Notes: generated by a model from the letters alone, not told the origin. A stretch of DNA of 64,000 bases from Cristatella mucedo (GCA_009760855.2 WPIO01000035.1:3921501-3985500); one strand, 5' to 3'. Shown: positions 11,300-23,627, counted from the stretch's first letter. Numbers and translations: made by a program.

Positions 11300-12360
11300 G
11301 TATATCCACCCCATGCATTGCTACTATAACTCGATAAGGCAAAAGTAAACAATACACTTGATCCAGGAACCTATCCTCAACTGAATGCTTGCCTTACCGA
11401 TATTCGATCCTGGATGTCGGAAAACTTCCCGAAATTAAATGACGATAAAACCGAACTGCTGCTCATAGGACACTCTAAGCCTGTGGCTGGATTAAATGGC
11501 TTTGCTGTTGTAATAGGTGATGCTATTGTGCGACCTTCGCCAGGTGCTCGTAATCTAGGTGTCTTGTTCGACAGCTGCCTCAATTTCAAAAGCTTCATTC
11601 AGAAGACTGCCTCTACAGCTAGCCATCACATCCGATCCCTATTCAAGATTAGACACTGTCTCCCACAGTGGCTTGTATTCAATTTAACTAGCTCTTTAGT
11701 ACTGTCTCGGCTTGATTATTGTAATTCCCTTCTGGCTGGGCTGCCAAAGAAAGGTATTATGCCACTACAGCTGACTATGAATATGGCTGCAAGGCTGGTC
11801 TTCAATTCCCAGCGGTTTGAGCACGTGTCACCTCTGCTGAAAGAGCTAGGATGGTTGCCGGTTGAGCAAAGGATACAGAGCAAAGTTCTTACTCTGACCC
11901 ACAAGGCCCGCTACGGCTTGGCTCCTTCGTACCTAGCTGAACTGCTACATCAGTTTCAGCCTGTTAGCGCCCTCAGGTCCTGTGTGAACAATAAATTAGC
12001 TGTTCCATTCCTCAGCTTAAAGACAGTTAGTTGGCGACAGAAGCTTTAGCTCTGCAGGTCATAGACTGTGGAACTCGCTTCCACAATTCTTAAGCAACGA
12101 CAACTACTCTCCTACTGCCGACTGTGGCACATCTTTTTCAGCTGTCCTGAGCTGCTACTTCTATGCTACTCACTACCTCAACTGCTCTCCTAACTCTGCT
12201 ATGCTTCCCACTTTCTCTTTGTTGCGTGAGACGAAGTCTGTTGGCTACCGAATGCGTACCGAAAGCAGCTTAGGCTGTGAGTGTGCTATACAAAACTCTC
12301 CTGCGTAACACCCACACGGTCTGTATGACTTTGTGGAGTTACTGACGGAGATACATTACA
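11300..12360 (+). mobile_element. L2-B retrotransposon 3' half
   Basis: Second L2 lineage, related to L2-A in protein but clearly different in DNA and in its 3' end. It begins near the RT thumb region and ends with GAGTTACTGACGGAGATACA, without an ATT tail. Related 3' ends occur at 34165 (inverted), 42540 and 46588 (inverted). Confidence 0.8.
11414..12049 (+). pseudogene. L2-B reverse transcriptase C-terminal region
   Basis: A frame of 211 codons covering the part after motif C: the NFPKLNDDKTELLLIG block, the ARNLGVLFD block, then SRLDYCNSLLAGLP and LGWLPVEQRIQSKVLTLT. These match the order of blocks in L2 proteins and in the L2-A copies here. The frame ends early at 12049, and the natural C-terminal part continues in another frame to about 12305 (GHRLWNSLPQF, TKSVGYRMRTE). 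Upstream motifs A-C are absent, so this is a 5'-truncated, frameshifted relic. Confidence 0.85.
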
Positions 12361-12490
12361 TCCTCATCGGGTCCTAAGCACTAATCGTTAGAAGTAAACT
12401 TGGTATTTGGCCAGTAGAGGTTCAGGTCCAGCTTGCAACTGGTTTTTGCAGCATATCTCAGGCTTAAAAGGCTTTTCTGAAGAAAGATAT

Positions 12491-13279
12491 TCCAGGTATC
12501 AAGACTGTCAGAATGAATACAGCATATATGGCCTGCATTGAAAAACCTACATGTGCACATGAAAACATACATCCATGCAGATAAGTCTGCAAATACAGGA
12601 TAAGGCATATAAGCATGTTTACATGCAAGTAAAGCTGCATATACCGGTATGTTCACCTGTCTGCAGTGCAACAACATACATAGGGGCACTAAAGATTTGT
12701 ACCCAAACAATTGAATTCGGCATTATATGCAATGCTTGCCAATGCAATTTAATAAATAAATTATAGGAAAGATTTCGAAGCATTTGTAATACATAATACA
12801 ACTTATAATAAGCTTGATTTCTTAAAACTTGCAATAATGTCGAATAAAATCGGGCACTATTTCTAGCTTTTGACATTGACATCATTTTCAAAGGATAATT
12901 TTTCGCATCTCTCAGCACTCTAAAAACAGATTTACTGGATGCACCAAGTATCACACAGCATTGGTTTTCGCATTTTCTGTATTTGCCAAGACAAAGGCAA
13001 GTGTTTTTAATTTGCTAACTTAATTGGCCAATTTCTTGCTGAGCCAAAATATCGATTTGATTTCTTGCATTGCCTGTAGCCTGGTCCGGCATGCATTTGC
13101 ACATGCATAAAACCGTATGTCTTAATCTTTAACTGCCCCTGAAGAACTCGACTCAGTCGCCTGTTGGGATGCGTATTTTGAGAGATGGATACTCGGCTCA
13201 GCTGCACACACTTAATATGCTTTAATGATGTTATCAAAACAGTCTTTCAAAAACTGCAACTTTTCCGAGCCTGCAAGAA
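12491..13279. other. Unassigned A+T-rich stretch
   Basis: Several short frames on both strands (longest about 110 codons, 12619-12954 minus) have no recognisable family. I see no retroelement remnant, RNA gene or splice-bounded exon. Confidence 0.5.
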
Positions 13280-13782
13280 ATAATAATGATAACTTATTAT
13301 AGCACCCTCAGAGAACTCGATCTCTTTGCAAGCACTTCACATTTGCCGTCAAGGAAGCATGACCGAATGACTAGTGGTAGCATGTTCAATAAATAACAAT
13401 ATTAAGATGATTAGGGGTGACGACATGCACAAGGGCAGCATGCATGGTTAGTTACAGAATGTACAATGTCAGCATGCATAAGCACATAAAGGACTTATCA
13501 CAGGGACCATTAAATGCTGTGATAAATATATGTGTTCTTAGTTTATTTATAAATGTGAACAAGTCAGGAGATGTAGTGATGCAGGTCGGGAGTGTATTCC
13601 AGGATTTGGGAGCATACGGACAAATGGTGCCATCTCCAAAGAATTTGAGGTTTATGAAAGGTACATAGTTACATTCGGAAAAGCAGGTGGTATGATGCTT
13701 AGCCTGGTGGACGAGTAGATCTGATAGATAGGCTGGAGCCGAAGAATGAAAGGACCTGAGAGTGGGTGACAAAAACCACCAA
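13280..13782 (-). mobile_element. L2-A 3' fragment (minus)
   Basis: ATT-type tail (eroded) at 13280-13300, then hairpin, 3' UTR and the C-terminal coding block. The minus frame 13452-13772 reads APAYLSDLLVHQAKH, then YAPKSWNTLPTC and so on, as in other L2-A copies, ending in a changed C terminus. Confidence 0.85.
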
Positions 13783-14522
13783 ACCAGTTAATCTTCCTGC
13801 CTAGTTGGCTAAGCAAGGTGGCAGGATGCACAATTTAAACCAAGTATTGCCTCCTGATATGACTACCACCTCGTGGTAACACTTTTGGCATTTTCGGTCC
13901 GGCACTGCATATATACATTGCACATGCATTGCACATATATGCCTATACCTGCAGGTATGTATTGTATTACATGTACATAGGCATAAGCGAGCCTTGTGCT
14001 CTGTGCACGTTTGGAATACCAAATCTTTGAATTATATGGATATTATTTGTATGCCGCACGATATGTAAGGAGTGGCAAAGACAATGCAGACTTGTGTGCA
14101 TGGCCAATTTCATATGACCAGATCTGAAGGCATCAAGCTAATAAACTGCAACATTGACTCAAACTACAGTACAGACTCCTCAGTGAGCCACCCAAAACCT
14201 CAGTCGGGGTCAGAAGCAGCTCCGTGGCACTTTTAAGGGCATGTATCAAATTGAACACAAATGAGATACCACGACATACAAGTCGCAATAGCATCAAGCA
14301 TCAGGCCGATTGACATGGGGCATGTGCCCAGCAGCCAGTATGAGGGTACTAGCAGCTTAGTCAAGATCTATGCATTCCATCGATTCAGCCAATGTACGCC
14401 CAATGCGATGCCAAGTGGCTAGTAATTTCATGCATGCTGCTTCAATGTCGTTAAGGCGAGTCAAAGGGATGCGAGAAAAGTCGTGCAGCTGCTCGAATTG
14501 TTCCCGGATCATGCTGCTTGAG
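13783..14522. other. Unassigned; 3' flank of CDC37
   Basis: Follows the CDC37 stop codon on the minus strand, so its right part is probably 3' UTR. A minus frame of 79 codons (14357-14596) overlaps the CDC37 end in another phase and looks protein-like (REQFEQLHDFSRIPLTRLND), but I do not recognise it. I found no clear polyadenylation signal on the minus strand. Confidence 0.4.
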
Positions 14523-14795
14523 TTAAACCGCTGTGCCTCCACCGTCCGTCGACTGGACACTGCAGGACGCGTCTCTATCAGTAGCCTCACTGCCACCCGC
14601 CGCCTCGTCGCCGATCAGACCAGTGTCGGCTTCGACGTCGCTCTCGCCGTCAGCAGCTCCTAAACCACCACTGGGCACCCAGAGGCCCAAGGCACCACAG
14701 TGCTTCATGTGGTATTCGGACTCCTTCTGATCCATTTCGCCAATGATCTTCAGCAGCAGTGATTTGTCCTTCGTGTCAGAGCATTCTTTCATCGA
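14523..14795 (-). CDS. CDC37: CDC37, C-terminal exon
   Basis: Encodes the end of the Hsp90 co-chaperone that delivers protein kinases to Hsp90 in the cytosol. Minus-strand translation gives KECSDTKDKSLLLKIIGEMD, then a YHMKHC block and a GLWVPSGG block. These are the hallmarks of the CDC37 C-terminal domain (animal proteins have a ..YHM..C..SGLWVP pattern). An acidic, Gly/Ser-rich tail of about 45 residues follows, then a stop. The exon is bounded on its 5' side by CTCTTGTAG at 14796-14804, a good acceptor, and the codon phase there is 0. It is fully open with no lesions. It belongs with the exons at 21395-21554 and 21813-21929, about 6.6 kb upstream on the same strand. Confidence 0.85.
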   Translation of the reverse strand, partial: SMKECSDTKDKSLLLKIIGEMDQKESEYHMKHCGALGLWVPSGGLGAADGESDVEADTGLIGDEAAGGSEATDRDASCSVQSTDGGGTAV

Positions 14796-15132
14796 CTACA
14801 AGAGCATCGTGCAGCTGGTGAGAGCTGACTGATCAATATGGGGGCAGGCAGGTGAAATGGCGCCCACCATCAACTCCACAGAGAGCCAGGAGAACCAAGT
14901 GGAAGTTATGCTGCTCTTTTGCACTCCAGCCAATGCACTTCTCGGATGCAGCAGCTGGTCAAAAGTTCATGCATGCATCGAACAGCGAATCTCACAGACA
15001 TCTAGGAGAAAGAGTCACAGGGCTGCTAGAGGCTATGGCCCAGCCATTGGAAGTGGTTCGCACCGGTTCCCCAGTGCGATGCATCCGAAGAAATTTCACC
15101 CTGCCTGGTTGGCCCTCTCAGAGTGGTAGTAA

Positions 15133-15510
15133 TACTACTACTACTAATAATAATAATAATATACTTGATAAAACGCCCTCAGATAACTCAGTATATCTCT
15201 AGGCACTTTACATTTGCTGCAAATTAAACATGATGGAAAGTCACTGGTAGCATGCTGAATCAACAACAAGAATAGCATGGTTACATGCACAGGATCAGCA
15301 AGCTTGGTTAGTGGAAATATGCAGTGGCAAGCACATGCAGGTCCAATCACAGGGCACCCACTACATGCTGTAATATATATAGGTGCGTTTTAAGCTTATT
15401 CTTAAATGTGGTCAAGTCAGGGGATGTCGTGACGCAAGGCAGGAGTGAGTTCCAAGCTTTTGGGAGCATACGAACTAATGGCTTGGTCTACAAACGGTTC
15501 GAGGTTTAGG
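15133..15510 (-). mobile_element. L2-A 3' fragment (minus)
   Basis: Reverse-complement tail (TACTACTACTAATAATAAT) and hairpin, then a 3' UTR with part deleted, and coding remnants as far as the GAGTTCCAAGCTTTTGGGAGC block. It lies in the presumed CDC37 intron. Confidence 0.8.
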
Positions 15511-15984
15511 GAGGAGTGGTTGACAGAGCCTTGAAGGATGTTCAGAGTGCCGAATCAGGTTGCATTTCATAAGGGAGGTATATTGTACATTTACTTTTGA
15601 GTGGCTCCCATATTTTATTTGGGGGGAGCTAAAAAAAAATCTACAGGGTAGCAAACCTTTGATGGGAGTGTCAAGGTTGTTTCCCGAAGCTGGCCACTAG
15701 GTACTTAGAGGGGCTTACAAGGCAGTCGACGAATCACCCCTCTCCCATTCAAATATCTTCAGAGGTGGGCTCAAGTCCTTTAAGAACCCTTCAGCCACGG
15801 AGTGGCCAAAAAACTTTTGAAAAGTAGCCCTACCTGGTAAACAGTAATGTCCTTTGCGAATTAGTTACTGCATCTGGCCTAATATTGGCATTCGCCCACA
15901 TTTCTCTAGATTAGCATGGCAAGAATTTGTGGCCAGTGGTGAAGAAACTCATCCCACAAGGGTCAAGGTAATTTGTATTTGACG

Positions 15985-16077
15985 AACCTAGGCTGTGGGC
16001 TCGAGCCCAGTGGCATATGCTAAACACCTAATTAGAGATCAAGTTCTCTTAGCAAGCTATACAAATGAATTATGTAG

Positions 16078-16080
<3 letters not shown>
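15985..16080 (+). mobile_element. SINE-like element with L2-type tail
   Basis: The B-box-like GTGGGCTCGAGCCCAG is followed by a tail with AGAGATCAAGTTCTCTTAGC, which can fold as a short hairpin, and ends TATACAAATGAATT next to a TA microsatellite. Confidence 0.6.

Positions 16081-16141
<61 letters not shown>
16081..16141. repeat. TA microsatellite
   Basis: About 30 TA repeats directly after the SINE tail, which may have grown from that tail. Confidence 0.95.
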
Positions 16142-16144
<3 letters not shown>

Positions 16145-19100
16145 TTTGTATGTACAAAGTATGTTTAAGCAATTTTTTAACAATTACCAGCAAGAGACCT
16201 GAATTACTTGCTTAAAAACATTCCTGCTAGCTCACGACCGATTGCTGACCTGCTAACGGTGCCTGCCATTAAATAATTATATCATACAAGTAGCCCATAC
16301 TATTTTGCATAGACTTTTTCATGCCAACGGACATTACCTCACATCCCAGCAGGTTCTAGAACCCAAAAAGAGCGTCATGAAAGAAAATTCTATAGTAGCC
16401 TAAACCAACAAAAATTTCAGAAAAAATCCAACGTTGCTTTGGAAGGCAAAAGTGAGTACCCAGTTACCTAGATGTTGAGCCTGCTCACAAGGCAACGTAG
16501 ATGCATTTTCTTATTGTAGAAAAAATACCAGGAGAAAAAATGAAATATTGTATAGTTGCTAACTGCCATTGCAATCGTCGAGAGAGCTCTCTTACATTGG
16601 GCCAGTGTCAGGTGGAATGCCAGAAGAGACTTCTGTTTAAGAAAGATATTCATGCTGAGAAAGTTTATTACAACATCAGTGAAGACCATGGCTATATGAG
16701 TAAACATGAGGCTTGAAATGAAAGAAATCGAAGACTTTCATAAAACAAACAACAATTGCCATTCAAAAATAACCACTTTTCAACACAACGGCAGTATACA
16801 CTATTCCTGTTTCTTTTCTAGCATTACTTCAAATGGCTACTTACCACATCTACATTGGGGTGGGACGACTTCGATTAAGGCATGTTGCTGAAGCTTTGAA
16901 ACGAGGATCGTAACAGAAATATAGCTTATTTTGTTGCAAGGAGCAAAGGCAGTTTAAGCAACACCATGAGGCATCCCATGGGACACTGCTGCTGCCTGGG
17001 ACGGCTAAACAAGCCCTGGAAAGCAGGCATCGTTTTGTTTTACTCTTTAAACCGAAGACGCAAGCACAATACTAGGTTAGGTAATGCAGGAAATAACATT
17101 GCTTAATTTACAATTTCGCTTGCTACCAGATAGCTACTCAACATCTTCAACTTTGGCTGGAAAGTGAAATCGCCTTTTTGCAAGTTTACATGCTAGTTAG
17201 TAAAAGGGAGAAATGAGGAATGGGTAGTTTGCTATCCCTGAAATTTGATGGAAACCGACTGACCATTCAAGTAACTGCTACTTCTGAATGGATGACTCTT
17301 GCAAATGTCAAGCTGTCAATAGTGGGCTGCCTGCCGTCGTGCATCCGAGCTTAGCTTAATGCTTTGCACAATTACTACAATGTCCTGAGGTTCCTGTCTC
17401 ACCTCTCCAGAGACGAATCAGTCTTCGAAAAGATAAAGCAGCGAAACAGCATGAGAGGAACAGATCCAGATTCCAACTCAGAGGGAAGAGAAAGTCATAC
17501 TCTCCAGCCAAAATTCCCTCTGTGGTCTGTTCAGAGGCCTGGGTCTTAAAAAAGTCAAACGTTAGTTAGTGACACCTTGGCTCTCGAGTGGAACTTGTTG
17601 CATGAAAGTGGAACTTTATCGAACTGCATACACAGATCATAAAGTAAGACACATTAGCCTAGTAACGTACAGGGAGGAAAAGTCGGCATGAAACAGTTTG
17701 TTTGCAGTTGTTCACGGCTTTTGGACAGCAAAAATGTTGAAAATCATGAGCAGCTGGTCCAGGCTTTCATAAAAAACAGCAACAATGGGATGCTGAATGA
17801 CCTTTGAAGTCCGTATCTTTGATGCAAGTTTTGACAAATCCCGAGGACATGGGAGCCTCATGGGAATTGGGAACCTTTTTTCTGATTCCCGGTCACAACC
17901 ATGGCTTGGCCCAGTCAATCGTCTGATTAATATCCAATACTGCATCTATGGAAAGACTTATACCAGCGACGATAGAAAAGCAATATAAGGTTGCCCCAAC
18001 TTTGCCTATACACGGAGATGTCTTTATGAGCTGCATAGAATGCCGTGGATCGACGAAGCAGCTAAAAAAAAGAATATAAACTTATTTAGCAACCTCGTTT
18101 GTATAGCAGCAGAAGAGCATTAACGGCCATCACCACCGACTGCAGTTCACAGTAAAGGATCGCCAACTGTCTATTTCAAACCCACGAACTAGGTCGTGAA
18201 GACAGAGCATCTTGCCCCCTGAATATGATGGTGGGATCACAGACATCCAGAGGCAGACGATAATCAAGAAGCATTTCTTGGGCAGCCCTACTTCCAAGTA
18301 AACAGTTAGAAACTGCTGGTTTATGAATTTCGAAGAGATTTCCATTATTACACATCGAGCACAGCATTGTACACAATGATTGAGATTTTAGCTTGAAAGC
18401 CATGAGACTGAGTCTTGCCCGCATATTCCTGAAGGGAGCTGTAATCGTCTTGGACGCGAGAGTAGGTAACAAAAATAAAATGAGGAAATGGGGCCAGTAA
18501 AATATTGGCACACAACTAAATCAAGTCAACTCAGTGTGGTTGGGAGCCTACCAGGCTGCAATAGTAATTTGGTGTAAGCCATCATGATTTATGACTTATT
18601 GTCACTCTCACTTGCTACCAGGGTTTAGCCCCTCGACGATTGCTGCACACACGAGTCACGTGCCACAACCCTACCATTCTCTATGGAGAAGCAAGCTAGG
18701 GAGACATTAGATAAGGCCTTCAAGTAAAGTCTGCACGAACTTTACACTACCTTTCTAATGCAGATTTGCTTTGTTAACCAGCAGCTTTGACCACGGTACA
18801 TCAACGGGACATTTACCTCATTATAGGGGAGTGTCAGTTCTCTACGTTCGGGTTACCACTGTCCTACATTTTGTTTAGCTTGAAGGAGATCTTAAAACCA
18901 GCTCATGACCAATACCACTTATGAACTGCTCAACAGAGAGTACTCCAAACCATCTGGCTAAATCCATATCCCCCATGCAAGCCACACTGCCATTGTGAAC
19001 AGTTAGCTGCATCTACAGAATAATTCAATTCTAAGCAGACTCTTGAAGTCTTCACCCATTCCCAACCTATTTTAACAGACCTGCCCCATAACCTGTTTTC

Positions 19101-21124
19101 TTATGCAACCAGAAGACAATCTCGAAGCACAAGCAATGCATCAGGTTTCAGGTCCACATAGAAACAGCAGCAATATTAGCCCCCTCCTGCTGGTCTTCTA
19201 ATGACTCCAGCACCTTACTTATGGTCGGCTATACCAATGACTAAAGGGATCATTTGCCATAAGCAACAATTAGCCTGGCAGTTGTGAAATATCGACGAAG
19301 CCTATGACAGGCAGAATTTCTCCAAGCTACTGAAACACGTGAGATCACTACTATAAGCACATTTAATGTTTTCGCGAGATAAATTTCAAGTCCGATATTT
19401 TACACTGCTACCCTAACATGGTTAGACAAGGAGAGTCTCACTACCATTGCTGTTGAAGAATCAAAAGACAAGGGGTTGCACATCCGGTCCAATGGTCTCC
19501 TGCTTGTGCTGATTGTGCCACTTGCTTCCAAACTTCAATCTTTGAACGAAAAAGCCAACTCTGTTGGCTTCAACTGCTGCTAAAGTATTCATATATGGTT
19601 CCCTGTTTGATCCCGTGATCATACAATGCCCTGGTATGTCACTTACAAATACATGTCTGTGCATGCGTGATATTATGTGCACACTCGTGGGTGACCGCAA
19701 GTGCATGTGTCTGCACTCACATGTAAGTGCTCAAATGTACATGGGCATGTATGTGTATCTTGTATGGGGGCAATGAAAGCAGTGAAATGTGTGAAACAAT
19801 CCAAATGCCAACCCAATTGGAAATGCTGGAAGTCAAAGTAATCATGGCAACAATGGTCAAAACACACAAAGCTAAAAAAAAAGGTCCCCAGTATTTACTG
19901 AAGATCTATCAAAAAGTGGCTCCTGAGACTGTGCCAGTACACTCAAGCACGAGCAAGTCAGCTGAGCTTTCCTGATGCATTACATGCTTAGGATTTGTCC
20001 AGCCACTCTTGTGAGCGAATGTCTGGGTCTTAGACCTTAGGTTATGTTTCTTGTTCACTGCACAGCTCAAGTCGTGTGCGGGATACCTGATACAGGTAAT
20101 TGTTCATTGCCCACTTCATTGGGCTCAAGCAACTAAAGCTTATAGCTACTATATAAAAAAGTTTGCTAAAGAAGCTGCTCCTTAGTTATAGTAACCCTCA
20201 GACTGAAGGGCAAACGTGTCAGCTGTCTAGTTTAATAATTAGGGGTAATTGTAAAAGGCCTGCAATATGCAAAGTTGCCAGGTCGGCTGCTTGGTACTCC
20301 CAACAAACTGGAGGTCACTCACGTTCATTATTAGTTCCAGCTGCATCCGTGTCACGATCATTGTGACTTGCTGCCATTGAACTGAACAGTTCTTTGGGCC
20401 TGCCTTAGTCGCTGCACAATCACTCGTGGTTTCAAACTTGTGGAAACCCAAATCAGAACGACCAGCGAACGTCAATTGATCTAATCTCTAAATCCAGTGA
20501 CCAGAGGTTGTCTGCAGTGGGACTTCGTTAAATCGAAAGAACACTTTCCTCGAACAGAGTAGGATCCCGCGCGGCCTCAGGACTTTTGATTCAAGGCTAT
20601 CGACCCATCGTGAGCTACCTGTGTGCAACTGCTTTTCGTTCGACGCTCAGCACACGGGGCTTTAGAGCAGCAGAGGCTGCAGACTCCCACGCCTAAACCC
20701 AATGTTCAGAAAGTTCAGCTTAGTTCAGAATGAGCGATGTCGTAAGTTTGTAATAATGAGTTGGCTGGCAAGATGCTATCCATTGCATCTGCTTTCAGCA
20801 CAGACTCGACAGCCAATCTACAGCACGACCTAAACAGGTCCAGGCATGTTCAAAAAACTACCACAAGCATTCTGCCACCACAGAGCAAGTGAATACCTGA
20901 ACGTGTGTGCTGCCTCTTAGTGGCAATGCAAGCAAAGCAGTAATGAATCACATGGCCAGCAGAAGCCGAGTGAGGCTTATACAGGTGAAGAAAGCATGAA
21001 CTTTGGCAGTTTATGCAAAGCGATTCGTAGCTGTAGATTTTTTGCTGCCCCCTCCCACAATAAACAACGGACGACCGGGCTTGAAGCTCTAATCACAGCA
21101 TGCTTTCACGTGGGTGCTCGCTAG

Positions 21125-21255
<131 letters not shown>

Positions 21256-21394
21256 TTGCTCCATCAGATCCTTCTTCTACAACGACCGGGACGCGAGCGC
21301 CTGCACAGTGAGCCGCTGCGCGACTTGCGACGACCGCCTCAGCAGCAGCAGCAGCAGCAGCATCTTAAACAGGCTTAAAGGCTTAAACACCCAC

Positions 21395-21554
21395 GCCCTC
21401 CAGCTCGAGATCGATGCACCACAGGACGAGATAGTTGGCAGTCTCGTCGCAGGCTAAGTAAGGATGCTCGGTGAGGAACTCGAGGCTGTCGTCGTACTTT
21501 CTGAACAAGCAGAATTTCTTCACCAGCAGTGTTGTTCCGTTCGGTGAAGCGTTT
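21395..21554 (-). CDS. CDC37: CDC37, middle exon, with frameshift
   Basis: Encodes the region leading into the CDC37 Hsp90-binding domain. The minus strand reads KRFTERNN in the phase of the previous exon. One extra base follows (near 21530), then the frame continues VKKFCLFRKYDDSLEFLTEH and DETANYLVLWCIDLELE. The second block is nearly diagnostic for CDC37, whose animal members share a CxETANYLVxWCIDLE core. Removing one base gives a residue-for-residue alignment with the usual spacing. The acceptor is TTTTGTCTAG at the 5' border and a GTGGGT donor follows at 21394. The frameshift is either an assembly error or a sign of a dying copy. Confidence 0.85.
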
Positions 21555-21812
21555 CTAGACAAAAGAGCCGGAGAACATGAGGCAGCAGCACGTAAGACGA
21601 AGCGCAAGGGCATGGGCTGAGAAAGCATGTTTACTCGAGCGTTGAGCATTGGCTGAGCTACAGACGCAGGTGGCTCGATGACTACTTGCAAGAGATACGA
21701 GCTGCTATAGGCAAGCAATCGTTTTTGGCAACCTTGCTCTCCCCTCCTGCCTGCCTTCTAGTGCTCCACAAGCCACTACTACCCGCACAGTGAGACAACC
21801 AGGTGGCCCTAC

Positions 21813-21929
21813 CTGCCTATCCATCTTTTCCTCGTCGGTCAAGACTTCCTTTTTCCGAGGTTCACTCTTGTTAATGATAGTCTTTCCTTTCCCATCGTGA
21901 CAAATTGTGTCGATGTTGAGCAGCCTGAG
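21813..21929 (-). CDS. CDC37: CDC37, exon upstream of the middle exon
   Basis: A 117-base exon, exactly 39 codons, phase 0 at both ends. The 5' border is TTTTTGTAG and the 3' border CAG followed by GTAGGG. The translation includes LLNIDTICHDGKGKTIINKS and then a charged stretch ending DEEKMDRQ. This fits the CDC37 segment after its N-terminal coiled coil (NxDTxxxDGxxKxxxN pattern). It joins in phase to the exon at 21395-21554. The start exon, with the conserved N-terminal kinase-binding region, was not found in the window. Confidence 0.8.
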
Positions 21930-22079
21930 CTACAAAAACTTTCGTTTTAAGGCCACCAGAGAGAATGTGCTGCCATGCCAGACAAAAGGGAAACCACCAT
22001 GCAAAATGAATTCGTCAAGCCATTAAGCCTCTGCGGCTGGTGATGAATAAGGTTACCAATTTAGCTATGTGATCCCAGA

Positions 22080-22430
22080 GACTCAGCAATGTGTTTCCTT
22101 TGCTGAAGAAGTTGAAATGGCTCATGGGCTATCACTGGATACAGAGCAAACAATTCTTATTCAGACCCATACAGCTAGCCATGGCTTGGTTCCCTGGTGC
22201 CCAAGGCCGTATAAAAAAATGAATTATTTGTTCCATTCTTGTGCTAAAAATCGTTTTGTAAAATAATCAACTGTTCTGCAGGTCTTAGGCTATCTAGTTG
22301 TTATGCAACGAAATCTATGCTTCTGCTGGAGACTGTGGGACATTTATTCTAGCCGTACTGAGGTGCTACTTCCATGGTGCTCACTACTTCAACTGCCCTC
22401 TTGACTAAGTTTTTATTCTGACCACTGCCT
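22080..22430 (+). mobile_element. L2-B 3' fragment, degenerate
   Basis: The stretch 22098-22200 aligns with 11838-11940 of the L2-B copy (shared GGATACAGAGCAAA and AYGGCTTGGTTCC blocks). 22270-22420 matches the L2-B C-terminal and 3' region. It is cut off at 22430, where the duplicated block begins. Confidence 0.65.
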
Positions 22431-22952
22431 ACAGGATGAGATGATCGCCGAACGAGCTTGAAAGGCACTTAGGCGAGAGCTAGGACATTCTGCTACCGTG
22501 GCTGCTGCCTTAAGCCATGCAGCTCCTAATGCACGTGATTTGACCAGAAATAGCAAAGGCGGCTTGGGTTATCGCCTGGAGATCCCGCTTTGACTCGGCA
22601 TGGGATGCATGGCTCCGACAACTACAGATACAGGAAGACTGCCCCATTCAGCCAGTAGCAGCTCGTACTGTGATGGACTCTAAGAGTAACATCTTGACAT
22701 CGAGATATGGCCCTTGCTCTTTGCTGAACCCCGATGGCAAATGCATTGACTAAAGTGACGATAATTAGTCTGACGTCTGCCAAAACGTGATTAACATAGC
22801 CGACGCGAAAAATGTATACGCCCAGAAGTTTTTCGGCTGGGCCAGAGATGGCAATAAAATGGAGTCTGGTCACTGCGATACGAGTTTGATTTCTGCCGTC
22901 GATGGCATTTTCAATTGTTTGACGGCATTCTATAGAAAGGTGATGACAGCCG

Positions 22953-23378
22953 GTGCAATCCTCTACAAGAAACTGGCAGCTGGTGCAAAACTCTGCAGCT
23001 AGGCTTGTCTGTCGTGAGCATCTCAGTTGCCACATTACTCCACTTCTCGCCGACCTGCACTGGCTACCAGTCAAGCAACGGATTGACTTCAAGGTTTTGT
23101 CGCTCACTTTTAAGTCCCTTCATTCTATGGCTCCAGCCTATCTGTCAGATATACTACCCCATCAGGCTAAGCATCGTACCACCTGCTTTTCGGAATCCAA
23201 CAGTCTAGAAAAACCTCATACAAACCTTAAATCCTTTGGAGACCGTGCATTTAGTTCATATGGTCCCAAAGCCTGGAACTCCCTCCCGACCTGCGTCAGA
23301 ACATCCCCTGACCTGACCACATTTAAAAGGAACCTAAAAACACACCTATTTAGGACAGCATTTAGTGGGTCCCTGTGA
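22953..23378 (+). pseudogene. L2-A RT C-terminal fragment
   Basis: An open frame of 141 codons from LVQNSAARLVCREHLSCHIT through APAYLSDILPHQAKH to the natural L2-A end, SGSL. It lacks endonuclease and all RT catalytic motifs; the first 7 or so codons come from the flank. A dead but little-decayed fragment, so a fairly recent insertion. Confidence 0.9.
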
Positions 23379-23627
23379 TTGGTCCTTGATGTGCTTATGT
23401 GTGCTGACACTGTGCATGCTGCCACTAACCACATTTGCATGCTGACCCTGTGCATGTCACCCCTAACCATATTATTCATTTCGTTTGTTTTTTCAAGCAT
23501 GACTTTACTTACCATTCAATGGCATTTCACTTTACAGCAAATGTAAAGCACATAGAGAGAGAGAGAGATTAAGTTCTCTCAGTGTGCTTTATCAAGTGAA
23601 TTATTATTATTATTATTATTATTAGTA
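22974..23627 (+). mobile_element. L2-A 3' fragment, occupied site
   Basis: A 5'-truncated copy starting in the RT C-terminal region, with a complete 3' UTR, hairpin and seven or so ATT repeats. The other block copy reads straight through the same place at about 59212, so its empty site is visible. No long target duplication is seen. Confidence 0.9.

Larger units (their letters stand above)
10600..12490 (+). repeat. Tandem unit, copy 4 (partial, interrupted)
   Basis: A CA-rich start (10608-10662) and the stretch 10860-11190 align with 1515-1860 of copy 1; both contain GTGCTAGCTC, a TAGGCTGYTARATCAACT block and the tract before the end block. After a SINE and an L2-B copy, 12380-12480 matches the end block at 2205-2290 of copy 1. 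More diverged than copies 1 and 3. Confidence 0.65.

Noticed and set aside
14357-14596. Second gene overlapping the CDC37 end
   Set aside because: The frame starts inside the CDC37 coding end in another phase and has no recognised family; probably chance in 3' UTR.
14852-15202. Plus-strand frames of 90-116 codons opposite the CDC37 intron
   Set aside because: No family resemblance, overlap each other in two phases, and run into an L2 tail.
17712-17945. Minus frame with IQHPIVAVFYESLDQLL as the missing CDC37 central exon
   Set aside because: The hydrophobic spacing loosely recalls the CDC37 helix but the following residues do not fit and a stop comes soon; not reliable.
22622-23107. 161-codon minus frame
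   Set aside because: Part is the antisense shadow of L2-A and the rest is unrelated block sequence across an insertion border.
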